A DNA stretch of 64,000 bases, from contig NZ_LFNE01000010.1 in NCBI RefSeq assembly GCF_001045455.1, positions 1-64,000 on the forward strand. Direction: 5' to 3'. Positions 55,008-64,000 of the stretch are shown here, in pieces. Numbering within the stretch: position 1 is the stretch's first letter; each line of letters begins with the position of its first letter. The position numbers were made by a program, and so were the translations under genes. The stretch is from Chryseobacterium sp. FH2. GTDB taxonomy: Bacteria; Bacteroidota; Bacteroidia; Flavobacteriales; Weeksellaceae. The notes under the pieces were generated by a model that made no database searches, had not been told where the DNA came from, and saw only the letters and a program-made list of their open reading frames with translations.

Positions 55008-55077
55008 CTGCCAAAATTTCACATCATAAAATAAAAGTCTGCCAAAAATTTCTTTTCAACCCGTTGGCATACATTTA
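55008..55077 (+). promoter_or_regulatory. groESL regulatory region: TGCCAA/TTGGCA sites and promoter
   Basis: CTGCCAAAATTTC (55008-55020) and CTGCCAAAAATTTC (55039-55052) are direct repeats 31 bp apart; the second forms an inverted repeat with TTGGCA (55064-55069). TACATTTA (55070-55077), one mismatch from TAnnTTTG, follows at once and would start transcription about 30 bases before groES. No CIRCE element is seen. The sites are good candidates for heat-shock control. Confidence 0.5.
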
Positions 55078-55116
55078 GAGAATTACAACACAGAATAATT
55101 AAAAATTAAATATATT

Positions 55117-55395
55117 ATGTCAGTAAACTTTAAACCATTAGCAGACAGAGTTTTGGTAGAACCAATCGCTGCAGAAACTAAAACAGCTTCAGGTATTATT
55201 ATTCCGGACACCGCTAAAGAAAAACCGCAAGAAGGTACGGTAGTAGCAGTAGGTCCCGGAAAAAAAGATGAGCCTACAACTGTGAAAGTAGGTGACAAAG
55301 TTCTTTATGGAAAATATTCAGGTTCTGAATTGAAATTAGAAGGAAAAGATTATTTAATTGTAAAAGAAGGAGACCTTTTAGGAATCATCGGTTAA
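55117..55395 (+). CDS. groS: Co-chaperonin GroES
   Basis: 92 residues: [41 protein letters not shown] shows the full-length GroES fold with mobile loop (read as [15 protein letters not shown]), then [20 protein letters not shown] and the terminal [10 protein letters not shown]. Caps GroEL. Ninety-four bases before groL with no terminator between, so one operon. Confidence 0.98.
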   Translation: MSVNFKPLADRVLVEPIAAETKTASGIIIPDTAKEKPQEGTVVAVGPGKKDEPTTVKVGDKVLYGKYSGSELKLEGKDYLIVKEGDLLGIIG

Positions 55396-55483
55396 TTTGT
55401 AAAAAGTAAAATGTATTCATGTAAAATGACTTCATGAATATAAAATTCATTAATACATTGTACAAAGTACATTAATACAATAA

Positions 55484-57115
<1,632 letters not shown>

Positions 57116-57145
57116 CAGCATGTCACTGAGACAATTTAATATATT

Positions 57146-57177
57146 AACCGTTCTGCTTTTGTGGAGCGGTTTTTTTA
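57146..57177 (+). terminator. groESL terminator
   Basis: AACCGTTC/GAGCGGTT hairpin followed by a T-run. Confidence 0.85.
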
Positions 57178-57477
57178 ATAAAAGTTAATTTAAATAACTT
57201 ACAAAAAGAACTAAAAAATATTCATCAAGAGATTTTAGTTTTTATAAATGATTTTGAAAATAATGTAAAAGATTTTAGAGAAACAATTAGAAATAACTTT
57301 ACTCATAACACAGATCCTTTTAATCAATACTTTTTAATTACTCTTGATGGAGAGAAAAGTATGGGTATTGACTACCCAGAAACATTATCAAACGATGAAT
57401 TTTATTCTGAATTAATCAGAATATTTAAAAGTTTGAGTGAATATATTGAAAATTTACATCCAATATTGGATCAATAA
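57178..57477 (+). pseudogene. 5'-truncated ORF with HEPN-like RNxxxH motif
   Basis: The frame is open from just after the TAA at 57145-57147 to the TAA at 57475-57477, yet it has no ATG, GTG or TTG before the internal ATG at 57361. The encoded protein is helical and acidic (LQKELKNIHQEILVFINDF, DFRETIRNNFTHNTD, NDEFYSELIRIFKSLSEYI). RNNFTH fits the R-polar-x3-H signature of HEPN-type RNases, and the surrounding helices suit that fold. The start has been lost at the boundary with the groEL terminator. Likely remnant of a HEPN-type protein; homology not confirmed. Confidence 0.45.
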
Positions 57478-57526
57478 TCACTTGTTCTCCACAGCTCCAA
57501 CAAATAATTTCACACCATTAATTTTT

Positions 57527-57811
57527 ATGAGTAAAAGAAAAAGTCGAACAGCAATTTATAGAACAACTAGATGGGCATTTAAATCGTATTCTCTCAAATT
57601 CTATATAAAAAATGTTAAAACAAAGCTAAATAGTTATAATAATACATCTCATAAAGATCAGTTCAAATTAATCGAAAACGAACTTAGAAAATTAGAAAGT
57701 ATTTTTTATTCACAAACAAATAACAGAGATAAAATAAATAAAAACTCTATGAATGCTTTAAAAAATATTTTCTTCAGAAAAAAAGGATCAATAAATTTTC
57801 AAATAATATAA
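57527..57811 (+). CDS. Small basic protein of unknown function
   Basis: 94 residues from ATG at 57527 (MSKRKSRTAIYRTTRWAFK), helical and very rich in Lys, Asn and Ser. The C-terminal part INKNSMNALKNIFFRKK has a spacing loosely like the ribosomal protein S20 tail (IHKNKAANLKSKLAKK), but overall similarity is too weak to name. Codon use is very AT-rich. The stop at 57809-57811 is followed after eight bases by the next ORF, so the two could be one unit. Confidence 0.45.
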   Translation: MSKRKSRTAIYRTTRWAFKSYSLKFYIKNVKTKLNSYNNTSHKDQFKLIENELRKLESIFYSQTNNRDKINKNSMNALKNIFFRKKGSINFQII

Positions 57812-57819
57812 AATACTAC

Positions 57820-58143
57820 TTGGCAATTGCAAAAAATCAAAATATACAGATATCTTTAAATCATTATATCCAAGAAGGATATTTTAAAGCAGAATATAAA
57901 GATAAAAACAAAGTTGGAGATATTTTAACAAAGAAAGAATTAGTTGACACAATTGAATTATATAATTTTTTATCTTTTTTCAATGAATCTATTAGTAGTG
58001 AATTCTATATCATCATAAAAGAAATATTTAATAAAAATAAAAAGCGAAAAAAACTACTTATTGAAAATAAAAGAAGATACAAATTTTATTGTGAGTTTAA
58101 TGACAAAGAATTTAAGTTGGCTGACTATCTAAAAAGGTATTAA
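57820..58143 (+). CDS. Small unknown protein, TTG start
   Basis: 107 codons starting at TTG 57820 (MAIAKNQNIQISLNHYIQEG), with TKKELVDTIELYNFLSFFNE and a lysine-rich C-terminus ending DKEFKLADYLKRY. Helix-rich, AT-rich (over 70 percent by eye), no family recognised. Lies eight bases after the 57527 ORF. It may be part of an accessory cluster with the truncated HEPN-like ORF. Confidence 0.45.
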   Translation: MAIAKNQNIQISLNHYIQEGYFKAEYKDKNKVGDILTKKELVDTIELYNFLSFFNESISSEFYIIIKEIFNKNKKRKKLLIENKRRYKFYCEFNDKEFKLADYLKRY

Positions 58144-58253
58144 GCTATTGTATTCACATTAGCGTAAATACCTTATTTCCCACTCGTACCTACAATAAAA
58201 ACTCAATTACAATCCACTATTTTCCCTATCTTTAAAACAAAATCCCATCACTA

Positions 58254-59180
58254 TTGAAAACAAAACTATTCCTCCTTTCACTTTTCAGCTTATGCTTAAC
58301 TCATGCACAAACCCTAAATTTTAAACATCTTGCGGATATGTCTATGGGCAGAGGAGCTACAAGCAGTGTCATTGTAGATGAGAATATCTATGTGAGCAAT
58401 GGTTATAAAAGCACTGATGGTAACGCAAACTTTATTGAGAAATATAGTATTAAAGATAACCGTTGGAGCATAATCAGCCCTACTCTGCTTCCCAAAAGAT
58501 TCGCCAATTCAGAGACTTACAATAATAAAATTTATATTTTTAACGGTTGGGGAAATAGCCATCTTGAAATTGTAGACCTTGAAACTCATAAAATAACGAA
58601 GGGAGCTGTCAATCGTGCCTACACAGGAAATGCCGGTTCTGCGATCTATAACGGGAAAATATATGTGTTCGGCGGCAGCGGACTAAACAATGCAGCAACC
58701 ACCGTATTTTCTAACAGATTTCAATACTATGATATTGCTTCCAATACATGGAATCCATTACCCGATATGCCCACAGCCAGAGAAACAAAAGGCAAAATTG
58801 TGAATGATAAATTGTATGTCATTGGTGGTTTTAATGGTACATCATCCCGTTTGGTCAATGTTTATGACCTCAACAAAAATCTTTGGACTGAGCAATATAC
58901 GATGCCTGTTGGGATATCCGGTCATTCATTAGCGGTATCCGGCAATAAGATTTTTATTGCAGGAGGTTATAATAATCAAACTTTTCTGGCTTATTTTGAT
59001 ACAGAAACCAATAAGTTACATCAGCTATCATCCAATATGATTCCTCGAAGACACGCTGCTTCGGAAATTTATAACAATAAATTATACATCATGGGTGGAA
59101 GTACAACGTCATCAACCAAATCAGCTATTAAAAGCATTCAGGTTGCCGATATTAGCGAAGCAACTCTTTCCACTGAATAA
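58254..59180 (+). CDS. Secreted Kelch-repeat beta-propeller protein
   Basis: 308 residues from TTG 58254: signal peptide MKTKLFLLSLFSLCLTHAQ, then six Kelch motifs visible as IYVSNGYKSTDG, IYIFNGWGN, IYVFGGSGLN, LYVIGGFNG, IFIAGGYNN and LYIMGGSTT, each with W or hydrophobic partner strand (NTWNPLPDMP). Kelch propellers bind partners or glycans; no enzymatic motif is present. A TATCTTTA box (58227-58234) gives a ~13-base leader, supporting the TTG start. Confidence 0.88.
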   Translation: MKTKLFLLSLFSLCLTHAQTLNFKHLADMSMGRGATSSVIVDENIYVSNGYKSTDGNANFIEKYSIKDNRWSIISPTLLPKRFANSETYNNKIYIFNGWGNSHLEIVDLETHKITKGAVNRAYTGNAGSAIYNGKIYVFGGSGLNNAATTVFSNRFQYYDIASNTWNPLPDMPTARETKGKIVNDKLYVIGGFNGTSSRLVNVYDLNKNLWTEQYTMPVGISGHSLAVSGNKIFIAGGYNNQTFLAYFDTETNKLHQLSSNMIPRRHAASEIYNNKLYIMGGSTTSSTKSAIKSIQVADISEATLSTE

Positions 59181-59342
59181 TCTGAAATCAGTGAAAAACA
59201 TCTTGAACCATTAAAAACCAAAATGAAAAATAATGGCAAGACATTTCTTTACGAATATTCATAATCTATCCTCAGGGCGGTTTTTCTATTCAAAAACAAA
59301 TTCCTAAGTTTACAAGTCCTGAATTTTTCAAAAAAACTCACA

Positions 59343-59765
59343 ATGGAAAATAAAAAAGATGAAGTTCTAGACAACGGCCCATTCTACCACGGAACCAAAG
59401 CAGACCTTAAAATCGGAGACTTACTCACCGCAGGATTTGGCTCAAATTATTATCCGGAAATCATCATGAATCACATTTATTTTACAGCTTTACAAAATGG
59501 AGCAGGACTTGCTGCTGCATTGGCAAAAGGAGATGGAGATGAGCGTATTTATATCGTAGAACCAACCGGAAATTTCGAAAACGATCCTAATGTAACCGAT
59601 AAAAAATTTCCTGGAAATCCCACAAGATCATATCGAAGCACAGAACCTTTAAAAGCTGTAGGAGAAGTTACCGACTGGATAAAATTAACAGATGAAGAGC
59701 TCCAAAATTGGAAAGAACGAATCGCAAAAATTCGAGAAAATCCGGATGCTGAAATTATTAATTAG
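59343..59765 (+). CDS. arr: Rifamycin NAD-dependent ADP-ribosyltransferase (Arr)
   Basis: 140 residues, the full Arr length. FYHGTKADLKIGDLL, YFTALQNGAGLAAALAKG, RIYIVEPTGNFENDPNVTDKKFPGNPT and SYRSTEPLKAVGEVTDW are the conserved Arr blocks, including the NAD-binding residues in the H-Y-D-type pocket. The enzyme ADP-ribosylates rifampin at the C23 hydroxyl and so confers resistance. There is no transposon or integron sequence next to it, so it looks like a resident chromosomal gene. Confidence 0.92.
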   Translation: MENKKDEVLDNGPFYHGTKADLKIGDLLTAGFGSNYYPEIIMNHIYFTALQNGAGLAAALAKGDGDERIYIVEPTGNFENDPNVTDKKFPGNPTRSYRSTEPLKAVGEVTDWIKLTDEELQNWKERIAKIRENPDAEIIN

Positions 59766-59825
59766 TTTTAATATAGATTATTTTAGTTTATTCCTACAAA
59801 ATGTCATCAATACAATTTAATCATC

Positions 59826-60263
59826 ATGGCTAAAAACAAAACCACCGAAACAACAGTCAGCGTAGCAGATTTCATCAACTCTTACGTAGAAAAAGATGAG
59901 AAAAAAGCAGACAGTTTTGAATTAATTAAATTAATGAGCGATTGGTCAGGATTTGAACCTAAAATGTGGGGACCAACCATCATCGGATTCGGCAGCTATC
60001 ATTATAAATATGAAAGTGGACACGAAGGCGATATGCCTTTAATTGGGTTTTCTCCACGTAAAGCAGAATTTTCATTATATGTTTACTCGCCAACGAAAGA
60101 AAGCGAACCTTTATTGAATGAGTTGGGAAAATTTAAAATGGGTAAAGCCTGTATTTATGTTAAAAAACTTTCTGAGATTAATATTGAAACTTTAGAAAAA
60201 ATCTGCAAAGCAACGATTGCTTATTTAAATGAAAATCATGAATGCGCTTGCAGAGAAAAATAA
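59826..60263 (+). CDS. DUF1801-domain protein
   Basis: 145 residues: a charged N-terminus, then VADFINSYVEKDEKKADSFELIKLMSDWSG, PKMWGPTIIGFGSYHYKYESG, LIGFSPRKAEFSLYVY and GKFKMGKACIYVKKLSEIN, the recognised DUF1801 (YdhG-like) pattern. Small cytosolic protein of unknown function. Follows arr by 60 bases in the same direction; a functional link is not evident. Confidence 0.88.
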   Translation: MAKNKTTETTVSVADFINSYVEKDEKKADSFELIKLMSDWSGFEPKMWGPTIIGFGSYHYKYESGHEGDMPLIGFSPRKAEFSLYVYSPTKESEPLLNELGKFKMGKACIYVKKLSEINIETLEKICKATIAYLNENHECACREK

Positions 60264-60399
60264 TGCAAACTTATTATTCATAAATTTCTTCTCCATTCCA
60301 AAAAACTTCCCGAAATTTGTCATCTGTGCGTTAAATAAAAAAAATTAATGAATTAAAAATTTAGATTAAACAAACATACAGTAAAACTTAGTATAAGTT

Positions 60400-60518
60400 T
60401 TCTTCGGGGCAGGGTGCAATTCCCTACCGGCGGTTACAGTCCGCGACTCCTTTCTTTTGAAGGGACTGATTTGGTGAAATTCCAAAACCGACAGTTACAG
60501 TCTGGATGGGAGAAGAAA
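60400..60518 (+). ncRNA. FMN riboswitch (RFN element)
   Basis: Conserved RFN blocks in order: TTCTTCGGGGCAGGGTGCAA, CCCTACCGGCGG, TTACAGTCCGCGA, a variable stem, then GATTTGGTGAAATTCCAAAACCGACAGTTACAGTCTGGATGG (given here as its parts: CTGATTTGGTGAAATTCC, AACCGACAGTTACAGTC) and closing GGGAGAAGAA. Lies 95 bases upstream of ribB and would turn it down when FMN is plentiful. Confidence 0.97.
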
Positions 60519-60587
60519 ATGAAACAATCAGTGAGGCTATTTCGATGGACTCATTGTGTTGTATTTCATTTCCATGTACCGAAGTGT

Positions 60588-60610
60588 ATTTTAACTTTCA
60601 AAAGTAAAAT
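60588..60610 (+). promoter_or_regulatory. Hairpin at the ribB start, putative expression platform
   Basis: ATTTTAACTTT/AAAGTAAAAT (one bulge) ends three bases before the ribB ATG. Since the aptamer lies upstream and no clear intrinsic terminator is seen between them, control at translation initiation is plausible. Confidence 0.4.
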
Positions 60611-60613
60611 AAC

Positions 60614-61258
60614 ATGGAAAAATTATTAGAAAAATTCGGGGTTACTCCGAAAGAACGTGTAGAAAAAGCACTTCTAACCTTACAACAGGGAAAAGGCATC
60701 CTTTTAGTAGACGATGAAGACCGTGAAAACGAAGGCGACATCATCTTTCCAGCCTCAACTATCACAGAAAAAGACATGGCGCTTTTAATCCGCGAATGCA
60801 GCGGAATCGTTTGCTTATGCATCTCGGAAGAGAAAAGCAAACACCTGAATCTTCGTCCAATGGTGGAGAATAACAATTCAAAAAATCAGACGGCATTTAC
60901 CATTTCTATTGAAGCTAAAGAAGGTGTGGAATCAGGAGTTTCTGCAAAAGACCGCGTAACAACTATCAGAACAGCAATTGCAGAAGATGCCTTGGCAGAA
61001 AACATCGCCAGCCCGGGACACGTTTTCCCTTTAATCGCCAGAAAAGATGGTGTTTTCGAAAGGCGCGGGCATACGGAAGGCAGTGTGGATTTGGTAAAAT
61101 TAGCCAACCTTGGCGAGGATGCTGTTCTTTGTGAACTGACCAATGAAGACGGATCTATGGCAAAGCTTCCCGAAATCGTAGATTTTGCGGAGAAAAAAAA
61201 TATGACCGTTGTGACGATTGAAGACATTTATGATTATCGCAAAATGAGACATAGTTAA
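60614..61258 (+). CDS. ribB: 3,4-dihydroxy-2-butanone-4-phosphate synthase
   Basis: 214 residues, stand-alone RibB without the GTP cyclohydrolase II domain. Key motifs: [15 protein letters not shown] (acidic loop binding ribulose 5-phosphate/Mg), [27 protein letters not shown] and [11 protein letters not shown]. Converts ribulose 5-phosphate to dihydroxybutanone phosphate plus formate in riboflavin synthesis. Directly controlled by the upstream FMN riboswitch; terminator follows at 61286. Confidence 0.96.
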   Translation: MEKLLEKFGVTPKERVEKALLTLQQGKGILLVDDEDRENEGDIIFPASTITEKDMALLIRECSGIVCLCISEEKSKHLNLRPMVENNNSKNQTAFTISIEAKEGVESGVSAKDRVTTIRTAIAEDALAENIASPGHVFPLIARKDGVFERRGHTEGSVDLVKLANLGEDAVLCELTNEDGSMAKLPEIVDFAEKKNMTVVTIEDIYDYRKMRHS

Positions 61259-61285
61259 AAAATATAAATTTAGCGCACAGAAACA

Positions 61286-61320
61286 GCCGTCCGATTATTC
61301 CGGACGGTTTTTTTATTTTT
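61286..61320 (+). terminator. ribB terminator
   Basis: CCGTCCG/CGGACGG GC hairpin with a T-run. Confidence 0.9.
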
Positions 61321-61462
61321 TAATACCTATTCATAATTAATATTTAATTATTATTCTGAATCAAAATCAAGAATTAAATCCATTTTATACTGATTTTTTG
61401 CCCGTTTTTTGATATCATTTCAAAACACCAGTCACTTAATGTTTAATGAAAATTTAAAAATC

Positions 61463-62218
61463 ATGAAAAAATATTTCATTATAATTATCTCTCTTCTCTT
61501 TACTGAAATTAATGCTCAGGAAGCCGCCCATACTATTTCTTCAGATAAGATGAATATTGTGAAAACAAACGTCACAGGATATGTATTGAGAAATATTAAT
61601 TTATCTTACGAAAGAGCTTTTAATCAATGGTTTTCCCTGAATATAGGATTTGGAACAATGACTGAAGGAAAAGTTCCTTTTATTAATACTTTTTTAAGCG
61701 ATGCAGATGAAAAAAGATTTGAAAATCTCAGAGTAAAAGCTACTAACTTTACGATTGAACCTCGTTTTTATATTGGAAAAGGCTATGGAAAAGGGTTTTA
61801 TTTTGCACCATATTACCGATACTCCAAAGTCTCTTCCAATACATTTGATTTTTATTATGATTATAAGGCCCCAAATGAAACTACCTATCAAATTCCGTTG
61901 AAAGGGAACGGAAGTACAAATGGAAACAGTGCCGGATTAATGATAGGAGTACAGCTTTTCCTTACAAAAAGTCAGAATTTTGTCTTGGATTTCTGGATTG
62001 CGGGTGCACATTACGGAAGTGGAAAAGGAGATTTCATTATGACCAGCAATCATATTTTAACTCCTGAAATGCAGGCTCAGCTGAAACAGGAAATAGAAAA
62101 CTTAGATATCCCTTTTGTTGATTACACAGTGGAAACTAATACCAATGGAGCCAAAATAAAAATAGACGGACCTTGGGCAGGCTTTAGAAGCGGGCTTTCA
62201 ATGGGATACAGATTTTAA
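61463..62218 (+). CDS. DUF3575-like outer-membrane barrel protein
   Basis: 251 residues from ATG 61463 (an ATG at 61409 would put 18 non-signal residues before the signal peptide). Signal peptide MKKYFIIIISLLFTEINAQ, then TNVTGYVLRNINLSYERAFNQWFSLNIGFGTM, YIGKGYGKGFYFAPYYRYSK and terminal strand SGLSMGYRF. This is the DUF3575-type OmpW-like fold common in Bacteroidota; function unknown. Confidence 0.85.
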   Translation: MKKYFIIIISLLFTEINAQEAAHTISSDKMNIVKTNVTGYVLRNINLSYERAFNQWFSLNIGFGTMTEGKVPFINTFLSDADEKRFENLRVKATNFTIEPRFYIGKGYGKGFYFAPYYRYSKVSSNTFDFYYDYKAPNETTYQIPLKGNGSTNGNSAGLMIGVQLFLTKSQNFVLDFWIAGAHYGSGKGDFIMTSNHILTPEMQAQLKQEIENLDIPFVDYTVETNTNGAKIKIDGPWAGFRSGLSMGYRF

Positions 62219-62329
62219 TTTTAAGTTCTTACTTTTAGGATAGTTTTTAATATAAATTTCATACGATTTGATACTGCTAAGAAATATATTCACTTTTATC
62301 TGTTTCAAAAAAAATGATATCTTTCCCTT

Positions 62330-63622
62330 ATGAATTCATCACAAATTACGACTGTCCAAAGAATTAAAGCAATTGTTGGCGGCTCTATAGGAAATTTGGT
62401 AGAATGGTATGACTGGTATGCCTACGCAGCCTTTTCTATCTATTTTTCAAATTCTTTTTTCCCGGAATCAGATTTTAATGCACAATTAATGAATACTGCG
62501 GGCATATTTTTTGTCGGATTCCTAATGCGTCCCATTGGAGGGTGGATGTTTGGAAGTATTGCCGATAAAATCGGAAGAAAAAGAGCAATGACACTCTCTG
62601 TCTTACTGATGTCTTTCGGTTCTTTACTCATTGCACTTACCCCAACATATGACACAATAGGCATTATTGCACCTGCATTATTGCTTATCGCGAGGTTACT
62701 ACAGGGATTAAGCGTTGGTGGAGAATACGGCGTTTCAGCTACTTATCTCAGCGAAATGGCAACACAAGACAGAAGAGGATTTTATTCTAGCTTTCAATAT
62801 GTAACGTTAATTGGAGGTCAGCTGATTGCTTTAGGAATTCAGTTGATCTTACAAAAACTAATATTAACAGAAACCCAACTGGAAAACTGGGGCTGGAGAA
62901 TTCCTTTTGTTATCGGAGCTATTCTTTCTGTGATTGCTTTATATTTAAGATCGAATCTTCATGAGACCGAAGCTTTTGAAAATAAAAAAGAAGTGAGTGA
63001 AAAGAAAAAAGGAAGTATCAAAGAGCTTCTTAAATATCCAAAATCTCTGCTTACGGTCGTAGGATTAACACTCGGAGGGACTCTGGCTTTCTATACTTAT
63101 ACGACTTATATGCAGAAATTCCTGGTGAATACTGTTCATCTCACCAAAGAACAATCTACTTTAATTTCATTTGTTTCATTACTAACATTTGCAGGATTGC
63201 AGCCCGTTTTTGGAGGACTTTCTGATAAAATAGGAAGAAGGCCTTTACTTTTAGGCTTCGGAATTTTAGGAACAATTTTTACGATTCCATTACTTACTGC
63301 TTTAAGCCACACAACGTCAATGTGGGCGGCTTTCTTTCTGATTATGGCAGCATTAATTATCGTGAGCGGATACACTTCCATTAATGCTATCGTAAAAGCG
63401 GAACTTTTCCCGTCTGAAGTGCGTGCTTTAGGAGTAGGTTTGCCTTATGCCTTAACTGTAGCGATATTTGGAGGGAGTGCCGAATATATTGCATTATGGC
63501 TTAAAAAATTTGGTGCTGAACATTATTTTTACTGGTACATTACTGCATGCATACTATTTTCTTTGCTGGTGTATATACAAATGAAGGACACCAAAGAAAC
63601 TTCAGCTTTAGATAAAGATTAG
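62330..63622 (+). CDS. MFS transporter, metabolite:H+ symporter (MHS/KgtP-like) family
   Basis: 430 residues, 12 TM helices. SIGNLVEWYDWYAYAAFSIYF is the MHS-family TM1; GWMFGSIADKIGRKRAM is the MFS loop 2-3 signature; RLLQGLSVGGEYGVSATYLSEMA is TM4-5; a second DKIGRR loop lies after TM8. Family members carry alpha-ketoglutarate, citrate, proline/betaine or shikimate. Substrate not readable; closest in pattern to KgtP. Terminator at 63643. Confidence 0.92.
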   Translation: MNSSQITTVQRIKAIVGGSIGNLVEWYDWYAYAAFSIYFSNSFFPESDFNAQLMNTAGIFFVGFLMRPIGGWMFGSIADKIGRKRAMTLSVLLMSFGSLLIALTPTYDTIGIIAPALLLIARLLQGLSVGGEYGVSATYLSEMATQDRRGFYSSFQYVTLIGGQLIALGIQLILQKLILTETQLENWGWRIPFVIGAILSVIALYLRSNLHETEAFENKKEVSEKKKGSIKELLKYPKSLLTVVGLTLGGTLAFYTYTTYMQKFLVNTVHLTKEQSTLISFVSLLTFAGLQPVFGGLSDKIGRRPLLLGFGILGTIFTIPLLTALSHTTSMWAAFFLIMAALIIVSGYTSINAIVKAELFPSEVRALGVGLPYALTVAIFGGSAEYIALWLKKFGAEHYFYWYITACILFSLLVYIQMKDTKETSALDKD

Positions 63623-63642
63623 TCATTTGATATTCTGATGAT

Positions 63643-63683
63643 AAAAGATTAGGCCTCAGACTTTGTCTGAGGCCTAATCTTTT
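63643..63683. terminator. Bidirectional terminator after the MFS gene
   Basis: Nearly perfect 19-bp hairpin AAAAGATTAGGCCTCAGAC/GTCTGAGGCCTAATCTTTT with a three-base loop; shared with the convergent 63687 gene. Confidence 0.95.
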
Positions 63684-63686
63684 ATT

Positions 63687-63899
63687 TTAATGGTAAGCCT
63701 GTCTAAACTTTTCAACCATACTGTCTAAGTTATGACGCTGAACATACACTGTTTTCACATCTTGATATCTCGGAGACTTGTAGAAGACCTCATGGAAATC
63801 CATGCTTCCATTTCCTACTTTCACAATTTTCTGCACATCAATATTCAACTTTTTCAATTCTTCTCTGAAAACCTGGAATTCGTCTTGTATATTATTCAT
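63687..63899 (-). CDS. Small conserved-type protein of unknown function
   Basis: 70 residues, mixed charge: MNNIQDEFQVFREELKKLN, then VGNGSMDFHEVFYKSPRYQD and VYVQRHNLDSMVEKFRQAYH. Well-behaved coding sequence with a terminator directly after it. No family recognised. Its upstream leader holds a GC-rich inverted repeat (63947-63970). Confidence 0.65.
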   Translation of the reverse strand: MNNIQDEFQVFREELKKLNIDVQKIVKVGNGSMDFHEVFYKSPRYQDVKTVYVQRHNLDSMVEKFRQAYH

Positions 63900-63946
63900 C
63901 TGTTAAATTTGGATTTTTAGTTAAAAAAACAACATTTAAAATCAAC

Positions 63947-63970
63947 ACCCTCCCATTTTCATGGGGTAGT
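63947..63970. promoter_or_regulatory. Imperfect inverted repeat in the leader of the 63687 gene
   Basis: CCCTCCCAT-TTTC-ATGGGG-TAG, GC-rich against an AT-rich background, about 50-70 bases upstream of the start. May be an operator or RNA hairpin; cut close to the window end. Confidence 0.35.
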
Positions 63971-64000
63971 GATTAATTTTACACTAAAATTAGTGAATTT

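Noticed and set aside
57527..57811. Calling the ORF a ribosomal protein S20 paralogue
   Set aside because: Only a loose C-terminal spacing resemblance; the N-terminal S20 signature is missing.
60414..60629. ORF inside the riboswitch region
   Set aside because: Falls within conserved RFN aptamer sequence and runs over the ribB start; a structural-RNA shadow.

Overview
The window is AT-rich DNA from a member of the Bacteroidota, most likely a flavobacterium close to Chryseobacterium. The evidence is a SusC/SusD pair, type IX secretion (T9SS) sorting domains, the TamB/TamL pair, a fused ccoNO gene, bacteroidetal promoters (TAnnTTTG -7 boxes, sometimes with an upstream TTG/TTTG), short leaders without Shine-Dalgarno sequences, and several TTG starts. 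Assignments rest on reading motifs and architecture; no database search was run.

Layout. 1-2.1 kb holds decayed genes: an internally deleted T9SS protein, a frameshifted GIDE-like membrane protein and a broken small membrane protein, then an alkyltransferase-like gene. 2.1-5.9 kb has a small conserved protein, a deoxyhypusine-synthase-like enzyme, an outer-membrane barrel, arfB and a menE-like ligase. 6.0-19.2 kb is an accessory island bounded by two near-identical tRNA-Gln(UUG) genes, each with its own promoter and terminator. It contains a decayed serine-recombinase element (6.1-8.3 kb), a four-gene operon on the minus strand (8.4-17.4 kb: T9SS propeller-like protein, giant DUF5977-type protein, giant RHS protein, small membrane protein), and 1.7 kb of repeats and gene remnants. 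19.3-34.9 kb returns to core functions: amino-acid permease, XRE regulator, cbb3 oxidase (ccoNO, ccoP), tamB-tamL-yihY and argS. 35-39.4 kb is a SusCD nutrient-uptake pair. 39.6-57.1 kb is mostly housekeeping (rnhB, yidC, pyrG, yceI-like, radA, ACP phosphodiesterase, a T9SS-exported subtilase, HupE-like, an M1 peptidase, groES-groEL). 57.2-58.1 kb is a small AT-rich cluster of unknown genes behind groEL, including a 5'-truncated ORF with a HEPN-like motif. 58.2-64 kb has a Kelch protein, arr (rifamycin ADP-ribosyltransferase), a DUF1801 protein, an FMN riboswitch with ribB, a DUF3575 protein, an MFS transporter and a small conserved protein.

The most interesting region is the tRNA-Gln-bounded island. 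Its operon looks like a modular exported RHS polymorphic toxin with a translationally coupled immunity candidate. Duplicated operon flanks (8276-8391 and 17660-17774), a gutted copy of the operon's first gene at 2-335, and a third tRNA-Gln 3'-end plus terminator at 18980-19013 show that operon and tRNA units have been repeatedly duplicated and deleted here.
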